Assembly (NCBI GenBank): GCA_963831645.1
Contig: CAWHQZ010000017.1
Span: 434,001 to 498,000, forward strand
DNA from: CAWHQZ01 sp963831645
GTDB taxonomy: Bacteria; Pseudomonadota; Alphaproteobacteria; Rhizobiales; Aestuariivirgaceae
Reading direction: 5' to 3'
DNA length: 64,000 bases
The notes under the pieces are model-generated. The model saw nothing but the letters and a program-made list of their open reading frames with translations, was not told the DNA's origin and did no database searches. Every line of letters begins with the position of its first letter. The first letter of the stretch is position 1. The position numbers and the translations under genes are program-made. Of the stretch, positions 18,409 to 27,520 are shown piece by piece.

Positions 18409-19218
18409 ATGATTGCTACAATCCAGGTCCACAACGAAAAGCCCGCGGCGGTATGGAGTTCCGGCGGCGAGCTCTATGACGAAGTCAGCCAGGGCATCAG
18501 CGATTTAATCGAGCATTGCGTGCGCCGCCTCATGCCCAGACCTGGTGAAAAGATCCTCGACCTGGCGACCGGCACAGGCTGGACGTCGCGATCTCTTGCC
18601 CGTCGCGACGCCAGGGTAAGCGGCGTCGATATTGCCGCCGACCTCGTCGCTGCCGCCGTGAAGCGTGCCGCCGCCGAGGGTCTCGCCATCGAGTACAAGG
18701 TAGGCGATGCAGAGAGCCTTCCCTTCGCCGACAGTGCTTTCGATGCGGTGATTTCGACCTGCGGCGTCATGTTTGCGAGCCGCCCGGAAGCCGCCGCGGC
18801 TGAACTCGCCCGTGTCTGCCGCAAGGGCGGACGGATCGCCCTGACCACCTGGCTATCGGACAGCAATCTGGCCAAAATGTTCCAGGTGATGAGACCCTAT
18901 ATGCCGCCACCACCGGTTCCAGCACCTCCTTCGCCTTTCGAATGGGGCAAGATCGAACGCATTCGCGAATTACTCGGCGGCGCTTTCGAACTGAAGTTCG
19001 AGAAGGGTGTCTCCAACTACCGCGAGCCGAGTGGCGAGGCCGCATGGATCACCTTCTCGACCGGCTATGGCCCGACGAAGGCCCTGGCCGCGTCGCTCGA
19101 CGAGGCGCGCAAGGCCGAGCTGCGGCGTGAATTCATCGCCTTCCATGACGGCTTCCCCACGGAACTCGGCATTTGCGTGCCGCGCGAATACTGGGTGACG
19201 AGCGGCATTCGCAAGTAG
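18409..19218 (+). CDS. Class I SAM-dependent methyltransferase
   Basis: A 269-residue methyltransferase of the Methyltransf_11/UbiE-like class. Motif I is ILDLATGTGWTSRSLA, followed by the acidic ribose-binding VSGVDIAADLV, motif II VGDAESLPFADSAFDAVIS, and motif III ARVCRKGGRIALTTW. The C-terminal half (about 170-269) is a substrate cap with a proline run (MPPPPVPAPPSPFEWGK). The substrate cannot be read; related proteins act on small molecules. ATG 18409 is preferred; a GTG three codons upstream is also possible. It is monocistronic in an accessory region. Confidence 0.85.
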   Translation: MIATIQVHNEKPAAVWSSGGELYDEVSQGISDLIEHCVRRLMPRPGEKILDLATGTGWTSRSLARRDARVSGVDIAADLVAAAVKRAAAEGLAIEYKVGDAESLPFADSAFDAVISTCGVMFASRPEAAAAELARVCRKGGRIALTTWLSDSNLAKMFQVMRPYMPPPPVPAPPSPFEWGKIERIRELLGGAFELKFEKGVSNYREPSGEAAWITFSTGYGPTKALAASLDEARKAELRREFIAFHDGFPTELGICVPREYWVTSGIRK

Positions 19219-19299
19219 CGGCATCGGGGAACTCTAAGCCGAGAGAGGACACGTCCGCTGGAGCGCGTGTCGCAGCCCTATCCCGTCGATAGGATACCG

Positions 19300-19690
19300 T
19301 CACCGGGCTTCGCGCTGCGGGCGTGGGAGCAAAGCCAGCCCCTCCCGAACCGCCTTACTTGCCGCCCGCGCGCCATCCAACAGATAACTCGTGTCCAGGT
19401 TGTAGGTGAAGACGTTGAAGCCGAGCGCGACAAAGCCTGCGAGGATCGTCGAGCGAGCTGATGTCGATTCCAGGCGCTTTCCTGGCCCGCGTTCCTGCCG
19501 AGGCGATTTTCTGGATTGCCGCAAAAAGATCGGGATGCTGCTGTCCCGGCGGCCAGCCCAGGGATCCCGCCAGGTCGAATGGTCCGACGAACAGGACGTC
19601 GACCTCTGGTACAGCGGCAATTTCGTCGATATTGCGGATCGCCTCTGCGTTCCCCTGGGTTGGCCGGTGGGTTTCATTGAAAATGAATGA
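19300..19690 (-). pseudogene. HpcH/HpaI aldolase family remnant
   Basis: Only the C-terminal half survives, in two frames. The first (19690 to ~19470) reads GNAEAIRNIDEIAAVPEVDVLFVGPFDLAGSLGW, the metal/phosphate-site segment of class II pyruvate aldolases of the HpcH/HpaI family. After a frameshift the second (to 19300) gives ILAGFVALGFNVFTYNLDTSYLLDGARAASKAV, the family's C-terminal helix region. The catalytic N-terminal part is missing, having been replaced by the toxin-antitoxin region. A relic, not expected to be functional. Confidence 0.75.
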
Positions 19691-19732
19691 AACTCTGCTA
19701 TATCCTTCTCTTTCGAGTTTGCAGAGGCTTCC

Positions 19733-19912
19733 ATGCGGAAGAAGGCTACCAGTAATCGTCGTTATGCGAAGCGCAGCAGTCGCCATGCTACATTTCGTAG
19801 GGCCGCCGACGGGTCCTTTCAGAGTGTCACCACCAGCCCCACTTCGATGACTGTGATCGAAAAGGCGATGGTGAACTATAGGCGTGCGTTGCAACGGCTC
19901 GCCGATAAGTAA
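19733..19912 (+). CDS. Candidate antitoxin of a Doc-type module (59 aa)
   Basis: This short basic protein (start MRKKATSNRRYAKRSSRHATF, end MVNYRRALQRLADK) sits directly before the Doc-type toxin frame and overlaps it by 29 bases, a common antitoxin-toxin layout. There is no clear DNA-binding fold, but the C-terminal helix (about residues 38-59) is of the type that threads into a Fic/Doc partner. The reading frame is intact, unlike that of the toxin. The assignment rests on position and size. Confidence 0.5.
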   Translation: MRKKATSNRRYAKRSSRHATFRRAADGSFQSVTTSPTSMTVIEKAMVNYRRALQRLADK

Positions 19913-20299
19913 CAGACACTATCGCCTGACGATCAATGACGCCCTATACGCCCATCGTAGGGCGATCAGCCTCGGTGGCGTACCTGGTATTTCCAACCGA
20001 TCCCTAATTGAGTTGGCGATCGGCCGCCCATACAGTGGGTATCACAGACGCATTGAGAACAAGGCAGCGGCCTTAGTCGAATCTATGGCTGGCAATCATG
20101 GATTTGCTGATGGAAACAAGAGGACGACCTTGCTGCTTTTGCTCACGCTTCTGGAAGAAGCGGCTATAGGCTGTCGCCTGCAAACAGCCGAGAATCGATC
20201 AATGACGCGGCCGAACAAATGATCTTGGATACAGTCTGTCACCGGATGGATTTTCACGGTCTTGTCGAGTGGTTCAAGCGGCGCATTCGAAGACGGTAA
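19884..20299 (+). pseudogene. Doc (Fic-fold) family toxin, frameshifted
   Basis: The protein reads YRLTINDALYAHRRAISLGGVPGI, then GYHRRIENKAAALVESMAGNHGFADGNKRTTLLLLL. The HGFADGNKRT string is the Fic/Doc catalytic motif (HxFxDGNKRT), used by Doc to phosphorylate EF-Tu. Near 20150 the frame is lost. A one-base shift continues as SGYRLSPANSRESINDAAEQM and ends in WFKRRIRRR at 20297-20299, matching a full-length Doc (~138 residues). The active site precedes the break, but the C-terminal helices are lost. Start GTG 19884 overlaps the antitoxin. Confidence 0.8.
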
Positions 20300-20304
20300 C
20301 GTCA

Positions 20305-20476
20305 ATTGTTCTGTGTCAGCAGGAAAGGGGTACTGAGGCCCTGTGATTTTATTTTCGTAGCTGAAGACGGCGAACAGGATGCGATCCATGGAAGTTATGT
20401 CCTGAAAGGTTCCCATCAGTCGGGTGCGTCGCCGGACCTCGCGGAAACGTCGTTCGATGGCGTTGGTGGTTCGCAC
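20305..20476 (-). pseudogene. IS256/Mutator transposase C-terminal remnant
   Basis: About 57 codons encode RTTNAIERRFREVRRRTRLMGTFQDITSMDRILFAVFSYENK, the conserved C-terminus of IS256-family (Mutator-type) transposases including the region just after the catalytic Glu. The rest is gone and no terminal repeats are visible. The stretch 20477-20899 that follows contains nothing I can recognise. Confidence 0.75.
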
Positions 20477-20899
20477 TGCCTTGCGCTGTTCGAAGACGCT
20501 AGACTTGAGTACGGCGGGGGCTCGGTGCTAAGCAGAGATTCTCGGGTCGCCCAACGAATGCCACAACGCCCGCTCCAAGTTTTGACGCGACCAGGGCAGG
20601 GCATTCGTTGGTCAAGCTGCACAAGTCTGCTTAGCGTAGGCGCGTTTGCACGCTTCTCTCTCGAATCCGTGGATCCCGGCCACTGGATTGACAGGAAACC
20701 TGAAAGGCACTCGCTCACGCTGTCGCCTTGATCTATGTGCGGCTCGAGGCCCGGGCAAAAATTCGATGCGTGGAACTTTCGTTCAAGGGCAACATTAAAT
20801 CTTTGGCGCCGTCATAATTTGGGCGGTTGCCGCTATCACACTCCAAGCAGTTGACTTCTCGCTGTTTGGTGGTGAGGAGCCGCAATTCGCAAAGGAAGG

Positions 20900-21280
20900 A
20901 TGGGCATCATGTGCGACTATTCGTTGGAAGCCTATCGCAGCCGGCCGGCCTGGGAAGGCGAACGGTATGTGACGAGCCGTTTCACCAGCGGCAGCATCGG
21001 GTTCATTGCTCCCGGTGATACGCAGACGGCCATCTGCATGGCCTATGACACGCGTATTGCTCTCGAGAACATTCCGGTCGCGATCCAGACCGCGCTCGGC
21101 GTAAAGGCGGATGAAGTGGTTACTTTCGCAAAACTGGAGAGTGAATTCTTCCAGGATGGCGTGCGCTTCGCCAACGGCGCGCAGATCACGCTGCAGCGGC
21201 TCGGCCCAGGTGTGACGGCATCGGTCGAGGATGCTCTCCTTGGACCACAGCGGATCCGCAAGACCGTCGCGGCAATGTGA
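20900..21280 (+). CDS. Conserved hypothetical protein
   Basis: A 126-residue soluble protein without a signal peptide; AGGAAGG directly precedes ATG 20900. It has an even alpha/beta composition, with the segments CDYSLEAYRSRPAWEGERYVTSRF and DTQTAICMAYDTRIALENIP. I know of no family name; the sequence looks well kept (no odd composition), so it is probably a real core-genome gene just right of the accessory zone. Confidence 0.6.
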   Translation: MGIMCDYSLEAYRSRPAWEGERYVTSRFTSGSIGFIAPGDTQTAICMAYDTRIALENIPVAIQTALGVKADEVVTFAKLESEFFQDGVRFANGAQITLQRLGPGVTASVEDALLGPQRIRKTVAAM

Positions 21281-21398
21281 TTGATCGGGCAACCATCTCT
21301 CCAACGGCAGAGATGGTTGCCCTGTTTTCGCCAAAACCTTTGATCCTGCGACATCATCGGCCTTCGCTGAGGATCGCGGATGTTAGGACACTTGCGCG

Positions 21399-21803
21399 TT
21401 AATGGGCGCTGCGACTTGCGTCGACGCTCCAGGGGCCAGCGCCCGCCGCAGCGAGGTAGAGGAAGACGAAGCAGAACATGATGGCGAGCTCGCCACCGTT
21501 GTTGATCGGGTGAAATCCTCGCGGCGCGTGGGCCATGAAGTAGGCGACGGCCATGAAGCCCGACATGATGAAAGCGGTGAGGCGAGTGAAGAGACCGAGC
21601 ACGATCAGGATGCCACCGACGAGCTCGAGCACGCCGATCAGGCCAGAGAAGGAAAACAGCGTCACGCCGTCGGGATAATGCTGCACGACGGGGAACCTGA
21701 GAAGCTTCGAAGTGCCATGAGCCAGAAAAAGCAGCCCTGTCATGATGCGGAGGATCGACAGCAGGGGCCCTGAGAAAGACGCGGGAAGAATGCCATTGAG
21801 CAT
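21399..21803 (-). CDS. DoxX family membrane protein
   Basis: A 134-residue inner-membrane protein with four predicted helices (ILRIMTGLLFLAHG, GLIGVLELVGGILIVLGLFTR, AFIMSGFMAVAYFMAHAP, LAIMFCFVFLYLAAAG). It has the DoxX hallmarks RxxxGxxFxxHGxxK near the N-terminus and ExxGGxLLxLGxxTR in helix 2. DoxX proteins are linked to quinone/thiol redox chemistry, but this subgroup is uncharacterised. ATG 21803 is used; the frame is open 20 codons further. Confidence 0.85.
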   Translation of the reverse strand: MLNGILPASFSGPLLSILRIMTGLLFLAHGTSKLLRFPVVQHYPDGVTLFSFSGLIGVLELVGGILIVLGLFTRLTAFIMSGFMAVAYFMAHAPRGFHPINNGGELAIMFCFVFLYLAAAGAGPWSVDASRSAH

Positions 21804-21890
21804 GGAAGCCTCGCTCGTTGATTCGATGCAAAGGCGAGTACCCGACAGGCCCGCGCGTGGCAAGCCTCAGGACATCTGCGCCGGCGCGCT

Positions 21891-22937
21891 TCAGCGGGGC
21901 TGTGCCGTATTCCCGGAAGGTCTGCCTGACAGCCGCTGCAGCTCCGGCCGCAACACACGCTCCTGCGTCTGGCGAAAACCTTGGCGAAATCGTCGCGGCG
22001 GCATGCCGAACTGCCGGGTGAACGAGCGAGTGAACGCGGAAGGGTAGGAGAAGCCGCAGGCGGTGGCGATCTCCTTGACGCTGAGCTCCTCGTAAAACAG
22101 CAGGTTGCGGGCCGCCTGCAGCCGGATTTTCAGGTAGAGTTCGGCCGGGCTCTGGCCGAAGTTGCGCGCGCAGTGGCGCTCGAGGGTGCGCAGCGAGAGC
22201 CTCAGCCGTGCCGCCAGCTCACGCGGGCCTAAGGGAAAGTCCAGGTTCTTTTCCATGAGATCGATCAGCCGGTGCTGGAAACGCGGCGTCGCGCGCTCCG
22301 TACGATCGTCGGGGCGCTGCCGGCGCTCGCCTTCGCGGCTCGTATGGACCAGCGCATTGGCGACTTCGCTCGCGAGCGCCCGCCCGCGCAGGCTGGCGAT
22401 CAGCTCGAGCATCATGTCGAGGGTGGCGATGCCGCCGGCGCAGCAGCCGGCCTTGCCGTCGATCACGAAAAGACAATCTTCCACCGGAGCTTCCGGAAAT
22501 CGTTCGTGATAGGAGGGGGCTGCTTCCCAGTGCACCGTGACCTTGCCGGAGGAGATGCCGGCCTGGGCGAGGGCGAACGCGCCGGTGTCGATGCCGATCA
22601 CAACGGCGCCGAAGCGGTGCGCGGCGCGCAAGTGAGCGAGAAGGTGCGGCGAATTGTGCTGGGTGGGGAGATTGCCGCCGAACAGGAGGACGAAATCGGC
22701 CCCCGGCAGGTCTGCCAGGCTGCCGTCGGCGGCGATCGACATTCCGTTGCTGGCTCGCACCGGCTGTGCCCCTTCGGTCAGGACCTGCCACTCGAAAATC
22801 CGCCGGCCGCTGTTCTGGTTGGCGATGCGCAGGGCCTCGCTCGCGAGAATGAAGGCGTTGATCGGAAACTCCGGCTGCAGCACCAGCGCAAACCTGGGCG
22901 AGCGGGAATCATCCGACACGGGCTGGGTGGGGTGCAC
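21891..22937 (-). CDS. GlxA-type AraC family transcriptional regulator
   Basis: A 348-residue DNA-binding regulator. Residues ~15-190 form a DJ-1/PfpI (class I amidotransferase-like) sensor domain (FALVLQPEFPINAFILASEALRIAN, GAVVIGIDTGAFALAQAGI). The C-terminal ~100 residues are the two-helix-turn-helix AraC domain (LAARLRLSLRTLERHCARNFGQSPAELYLKIRLQAARNLL, then IATACGFSYPSAFTRSFTRQFGMPPRRFRQ). It belongs to the group containing GbdR, CdhR and ArgR of Pseudomonas, which respond to amines such as glycine betaine, carnitine and arginine. It is divergent from the catabolic cluster at 23052, which it probably controls. Confidence 0.92.
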   Translation of the reverse strand: MHPTQPVSDDSRSPRFALVLQPEFPINAFILASEALRIANQNSGRRIFEWQVLTEGAQPVRASNGMSIAADGSLADLPGADFVLLFGGNLPTQHNSPHLLAHLRAAHRFGAVVIGIDTGAFALAQAGISSGKVTVHWEAAPSYHERFPEAPVEDCLFVIDGKAGCCAGGIATLDMMLELIASLRGRALASEVANALVHTSREGERRQRPDDRTERATPRFQHRLIDLMEKNLDFPLGPRELAARLRLSLRTLERHCARNFGQSPAELYLKIRLQAARNLLFYEELSVKEIATACGFSYPSAFTRSFTRQFGMPPRRFRQGFRQTQERVLRPELQRLSGRPSGNTAQPR

Positions 22938-23051
22938 TTTTGTCGTCCTCGGTTACGTTTTTGGCCATCAAGGTCAATCCGAGGCCGGCCTTTTGTCAAT
23001 GATCGGTTTGCCCAAAGCCGGTCGGTTCGTCGCCTTGACAGGAGTGTGGCG

Positions 23052-24024
23052 TTGAATCCGGAGCTGCTGAAATCCCGTCTCGAAGGCTGTTACGTCACGG
23101 TCCCCACGCCCTTCCGCGACGAGCCGGGCCTTCCCGTGAACGGCGAGGCGTTGCGCGCCTACGTCCGGTTCCTGCTCCGCAACGGATTGACGGAGGACTA
23201 TGCGACGCTGCTGGCCGGCGGCGCGGCGGGCGACTTCTCGACCATGACTTTCGAGGAACGCATAAAAGTGGCGGAAACCGTCGTGGACGAAGCGAAAGGC
23301 AGCGTTCCACTCGCCTTCGGTGGCCAGACCACGAGCACGGCCGAGCTGGTCAAGCTCGCCCGGGCCGCGCAGTCGATAGGGTTCGACTTCCTGCAGGTGT
23401 CGTGCCCGTTCTACTTCACGCACACGGAAGCCGATTTCGAGGAGTTCGTGCGCGAAGCGGCACGTGCGGCGCCCGACTTGGGCATCATCGTCTACAACAC
23501 CTTCTGGACCGCCACCAACCTCTCCTACGGACTTGATCGCGCGACTGGCCGAGGTGCCGAACATCATCGGTCTCAAGTGGGCGACGCCGCGCACCGACGC
23601 GATGGAGTTCGAGGACGTCGCCTCGCACTTCTCTTCCCGTTTCACGGTCATCGACAACAACCTGTATTTTCCCTATTCGTCGATGCCGGCGATCGGCGCC
23701 CGGGCCTTCGAGGTGCACCTGTGCAACTATTGGCCGCAGTGGGGCATCAAGCTGATCGATGAGATCAGGGCCGGCCGCAATGCCGAAGTCGCGCGAATGA
23801 TGGTGGAAGAGGCGATGCCGTTTTACAAACTTTGGGTCAGGATCGAAAAGGAATATACCAGCGGCGATGGCTATCTCGACAAACTGTGCATGGAGCTCGT
23901 CGGGCTGCCGTCGAGCCGCTGTCGGCCGCCGACCCGCGACGTCCGCGACCGCTATCGGGCCGCGGCGGCAGCGATGATGAAAGCCACCGGCGTGCCCAAC
24001 GCCGAGCTCAGAAAATCGGCATGA
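23052..24024 (+). pseudogene. Dihydrodipicolinate synthase/NAL family lyase, frameshifted
   Basis: The joined product (~323 residues) is a DapA/N-acetylneuraminate lyase-type class I aldolase. GGAAGDFSTMTFEERIKVAE stands at the substrate loop, VYNTFW carries the catalytic tyrosine, and VPNIIGLKWATP carries the Schiff-base lysine. Around 23535 one extra base separates the frames (SYG then LIARLAEVPNIIG). The C-terminal helices are intact to 24024. Start TTG 23052 has AGGAG 8 bases upstream; GTG 23046 is an alternative. It heads the cluster divergent to the GlxA regulator, and its stop overlaps the next ATG, so coupling is preserved. It may be a working gene in vivo if the extra base is an error. 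Confidence 0.85.
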
Positions 24025-24317
24025 ACGCGCCGGTCAACATGATTGTGCTGGCGGCCGAAGACAACGTCGGGATCGCCCTCAGCGGCATCGCAGCGGGAGA
24101 AGATGCAAGCGATGGCCGTGGACGCGCGATTCATTCCCTCGAGGATGTGCCGCAGGGCCACAAGATCGCGCTGCTGCCGATCGCGGCCGGAGACAGGATC
24201 ATTCGCTTCGGAGTGCCGGTCGGCCTCGCCGCTTCGGCAATCGGCGCCGGGCGGCTGGTCCACGTGCACAACGTGAAGAGCCAGTACCTCACCAACGACG
24301 AGGATCACTATGAATAG
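24021..24317 (+). CDS. UxaA family hydrolyase, SAF domain subunit
   Basis: A 98-residue stand-alone SAF domain (N-terminal domain of altronate/galactarate dehydratases). Key features are NVGIALSGIAAGE, GHKIALLPIAAGDRIIRFGVPVGLA and the end AGRLVHVHNVKSQYL, which is the AGxxVHVHNV motif of UxaA. In UxaA-type enzymes this domain accompanies the Fe-dependent dehydratase encoded next door. It overlaps both neighbours (ATGA at 24021; 8 bp at the end), so the two UxaA parts are translationally coupled. Confidence 0.9.
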   Translation: MNAPVNMIVLAAEDNVGIALSGIAAGEDASDGRGRAIHSLEDVPQGHKIALLPIAAGDRIIRFGVPVGLAASAIGAGRLVHVHNVKSQYLTNDEDHYE

Positions 24318-25537
24318 GCTGGCTGCGATGCGAGCCGACACGACGGCCATGCGCGGCTTCCCGCGGCCGGACGGCCGCAAGGGTATCCGCAACTACGTCC
24401 TCGTGGCTTACCTGGTGGAGTGCGCACATCACGTCGCACGCCGGATCGCACAGCCTTACGAGCTCGGACGGTGCGCAGCTCATTGGGTTCCCCGGCTGCT
24501 ACCCGAGCGCCTATGCCCACCGGATAATGGAAGGGATGAGTACGCATCCAAACGTCGGGGCGGTGCTTCTGGTGTCGCTGGGCTGCGAGGAATTCCGGCG
24601 CGGCGAGCTCCTCGAAGCGGTACGGTCGAGCGGCAGGCGGGCCGAGCTCCTGGTCATTCAGGACAGCGGCGGCACGCGCGCCAGCGTGGAGCAGGGGCGC
24701 GACTGGGTGAGGAATGCACTCGAGCAGTGCGCTGCCGCCTCGCCGGTGGCCCTCGATATGCATGAGCTGGTGATCGGCACCAAGTGCGGCGGCTCGGACG
24801 GTCTCTCGGGCATCACGATCAACCCCGCGGTGGGGCATGCCTTCGACGTGCTGGGCGATGCCGGCGCCACGGTGATGTTCGAGGAGACCTGCGAACTCAT
24901 CGGCTGCGAAGATCACATGGCCAGACGCGCCATCACGCCGGAGCTCGGCGAGGAAATCCGCAATGCCGTGCGCAAGGCCGATGCCTATCACCGCGATCTC
25001 GGGCACGGCAGCTTCGGCGGCGGCAATATCAAGCACGGTCTGTCGACCATCGAGGAGAAGTCTCTCGGCGCCTATGCGAAGAGCGGCACCCGTCCGATCG
25101 TCGGGCTGCTCAAACCCGGCATGCGTCCGGTCAGGCCGGGGCTTCACCTCATGGATACCGTCAACGACGGGCCGGTGCGCCTCGGCATTCCCAATATCAA
25201 CGACACCCAGACGGTTACCGAGATGGTTGCCAGCGGCTGCCACATGATCGTGTTCACCACCGGCGCCGGATCGGTGGTCGGCCAGGCCGTTGCGCCGGTG
25301 ATCAAGGGGGTCTCGAACTCGCGCGTCTTCCAGCGGTTGTCGGACGACATGGACATCAACGCCGGCACCATCGCCGATGGTCTGGAGACGGTGGCGGAAG
25401 TTGGCGACCGCATCGTCGCCAAGGTGATCGCAGTGGCCTCGGGCGAGGAGACCAGGTCGGAGGCGCTCGGGCACCAGGAGTTCGCCTTGAACTATAAGAC
25501 CTATGAACCGCTCGGCCCATCGTGCCTGCCGCGATGA
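24310..25537 (+). pseudogene. UxaA family hydro-lyase, catalytic part, frameshifted
   Basis: The joined frames give the large domain of an altronate/galactarate dehydratase-like enzyme (~408 residues). The N-terminal frame has GFPRPDGRKGIRNYVLVAYLVECAHHVA. From about 24472 a second frame continues QLIGFPGCYPSAYAHRIMEG, then SLGCEE, GTKCGGSDGLSGITINPAVGH, FEETCELIGCEDHMARRA and GNIKHGLSTIEEKSLGA. The conserved cysteines fit a metal site. Such enzymes dehydrate sugar acids or hydroxy acids; the substrate is undefined here. It pairs with the SAF subunit and the DHDPS-like lyase, a common dehydratase-plus-aldolase combination in acid-sugar breakdown. Confidence 0.85.
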
Positions 25538-25611
25538 CGTCGTGCCGAGAAGCGATTTGAAGAAGAAGGCGCGAACTCGAGCGCCCGGAGTGCAGCAAAG
25601 GAGAGGACGAA

Positions 25612-26619
25612 ATGAAAAGCATTGGTCAGATTGCGTTGAATATCTTCGTGGTCGCTTCCACGGTGTGGATCAGCGGCGGCGCAGCGAAGGCCGAGGACGA
25701 CGTCAGGCTTCGGCTCAACTGGATGTATTACGGATCCCATGCCGGCTTCGCCTACGGCAAGGACAAGGGTTACTATAAGGATCAGGGAATCAACCTCGAC
25801 ATCCGCTCCGGTAACGGATCAGGGTCGGCTCACCGGCTGGTCGCCAACGGCGACAGCGATTTCTCCTATGGCTCATGTGCGTCGATGGTCAATCTCGCGG
25901 CCAAGGGTGCGCCGCTGATCTCGGTCGGCGTCATCGATGCGGAAGGCACCGAAGCCGTCATCGTGCGGCCCGACGCCGGCGTCAAGGCGCTCGCCGATCT
26001 CAAGGGCAAGACGGTGCTCACGACCGCCAATGCGGGAGTCAACACGTTCTTTCCGCTGGTGCTCAAGAACGCCGGGCTCAGCGACAAGGATGTGAGCATC
26101 ACCAACGTTCCCGACGGGGCGCTCGTGTCCAGCTATCTGCAGGCGGCGGGCGGCGCGGTCGGCATCCTGGGCGGGCTCGACGACAAGCCGGCGGAGATCA
26201 AGGCCAACGGAGGAGAAAATCCGGTCACCTTCGCCTATTCGGATTTCGGCGTGAACCAGGTCGGCTACTGTATCGTGACCCACACCGATACGGTCGCCAA
26301 CAAGCCCGATCTGGTGAAGCGGTTCCTGGCGGCCACCATGAAAGCCTACAAGGAAACGGAAACCAACCCCGATGCCGCGGTGGCTTCCATGGCCGACATC
26401 GTCGGTGGTTCGATGGCTGAAGATACCGGCAAGCAGCAGGCTCGTGCGGTGCTCGATGTGACGCTCGGCATCCTCTATTCCAAGAACAACACCGACAAGC
26501 GGCTCGGCTATAATGTCGCCAAGGATTGGGAGGATATGATCGCGCTCATGAAGCAGTTCAACGATCTGCAAACCGACAAGCCCGAAACCGCTTTCTACAC
26601 GAATGACTTCCTTCCATAG
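25612..26619 (+). CDS. ABC transporter substrate-binding protein (NMT1/SsuA-type)
   Basis: A 335-residue periplasmic binding protein. The signal peptide is IGQIALNIFVVASTVWISGGAAKAE. The mature chain begins VRLRLNWMYYGSHAGFAYGKDKGYYKDQGINLDI, the standard opening of NMT1/THI5-like proteins, where the NWxxxxxHAxFxxAxxxGYY motif lines the pocket. Such proteins bind pyrimidine precursors, sulfonates, nitrate or aromatic acids. The neighbouring ATPase and permease complete the transporter. AGGAGAGG precedes the ATG. The substrate is not readable but probably feeds the adjacent catabolic enzymes. Confidence 0.9.
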   Translation: MKSIGQIALNIFVVASTVWISGGAAKAEDDVRLRLNWMYYGSHAGFAYGKDKGYYKDQGINLDIRSGNGSGSAHRLVANGDSDFSYGSCASMVNLAAKGAPLISVGVIDAEGTEAVIVRPDAGVKALADLKGKTVLTTANAGVNTFFPLVLKNAGLSDKDVSITNVPDGALVSSYLQAAGGAVGILGGLDDKPAEIKANGGENPVTFAYSDFGVNQVGYCIVTHTDTVANKPDLVKRFLAATMKAYKETETNPDAAVASMADIVGGSMAEDTGKQQARAVLDVTLGILYSKNNTDKRLGYNVAKDWEDMIALMKQFNDLQTDKPETAFYTNDFLP

Positions 26620-26641
26620 AGCATGTCCCGGAAAGTGCGCA

Positions 26642-26671
26642 CCCTCGATCGCGTCGAGGGCGGGCTTTTTT
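26642..26671 (+). terminator. Intrinsic terminator after the binding-protein gene
   Basis: CCCTCGA/TCGAGGG (7-bp stem, loop TCGCG) is followed by CGGGC and six T (26666-26671). It would separate abundant binding-protein mRNA from the downstream ATPase. Confidence 0.7.
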
Positions 26672-26752
26672 GCGATAAGTGGTTGAGGGCGGGAAAGCAG
26701 GAGGCGGCGCGAGAGCGGAACAGCTCGAGGCCGCTTCCTCTTTTCGGACCGT

Positions 26753-27520
26753 ATGGCGGAAGCAATCACCATCAGGAGTGTGAGCAAGGCCTTCGCGACC
26801 AGTGAAGGCGACGTGCACGCTTTCGGACCGGCCGATCTCGGCATCAATAGCGGCGAATTCGTATCCCTGCTCGGGCCCTCAGGCTGCGGCAAGTCGACCC
26901 TGATGCTGATGGTGGCCGGATTGCTGCCGCCGACGGCCGGGGAAATCCGCATCGACGGGGAACCCGTTGCGGAGCCCCGGACCGATATCGGCATCATGTT
27001 CCAGGACAACACGCTGGTGCCCTGGCGCACGGTGCGCGGCAACATCGAGCTGCAGCTCGAATTGCGCGGACTGGCGACCTCGTCCTTTGCATCGAGGATC
27101 GCCAAGCTGATCGGCTCGGTGCATCTCGGCGGCTTCGAGAACCGGCTGCCGTTCGAATTGTCGGGCGGCATGCAGCAGCGCGCGGCGTTCTGCCAGACCC
27201 TGGTGCACGAACCGAAGATGCTGCTGCTCGACGAGCCCCTGGGCAAGCTCGACGCCATGACCCGCGAAGCGATCCGGCGCGACCTGCAGTTCCTGTGGAT
27301 GGAGACGAGGCCCACGGTGCTCTTCGTCACGCACAGCATCGAGGAGGCGATCCAGCTTTCCAGCCGGATTTGCCTGATAACGCCGAGGCCCGGCCGCATC
27401 GAGCGCATCGTCGACATCGACCTGCCGTGGCCGCGCGATCTCGAGGTCAAGAAGAGCACGGCGTTCACGGCCTATCTCGCCGAAATCCAGGAGGTCTTCC
27501 ATGGCTACGGCGTCATTTGA
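26753..27520 (+). CDS. ABC transporter ATP-binding protein (SsuB/TauB class)
   Basis: A 255-residue ATPase with Walker A GPSGCGKST (residues 41-49), Q-loop FQDNTLVPWRTV, signature LSGGMQQR, Walker B MLLLDEP and switch His in VTHSIEEA. The VPWRTVRGN and THSIEEAIQLSSRI strings place it with the SsuB/TauB/ThiZ class, matching the NMT1-type binding protein upstream and the SsuC-type permease downstream, whose start it overlaps by 20 bp. It energises import at the cytoplasmic face. Confidence 0.92.
   Translation: MAEAITIRSVSKAFATSEGDVHAFGPADLGINSGEFVSLLGPSGCGKSTLMLMVAGLLPPTAGEIRIDGEPVAEPRTDIGIMFQDNTLVPWRTVRGNIELQLELRGLATSSFASRIAKLIGSVHLGGFENRLPFELSGGMQQRAAFCQTLVHEPKMLLLDEPLGKLDAMTREAIRRDLQFLWMETRPTVLFVTHSIEEAIQLSSRICLITPRPGRIERIVDIDLPWPRDLEVKKSTAFTAYLAEIQEVFHGYGVI

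Noticed and set aside
24308..25474. 388-residue minus-strand ORF
   Set aside because: Antisense shadow of the UxaA gene, His/Arg/Ala-rich without structure.
25873..27468. 531-residue minus-strand ORF over the ABC genes
   Set aside because: Shadow of two well-supported transporter genes on the plus strand.
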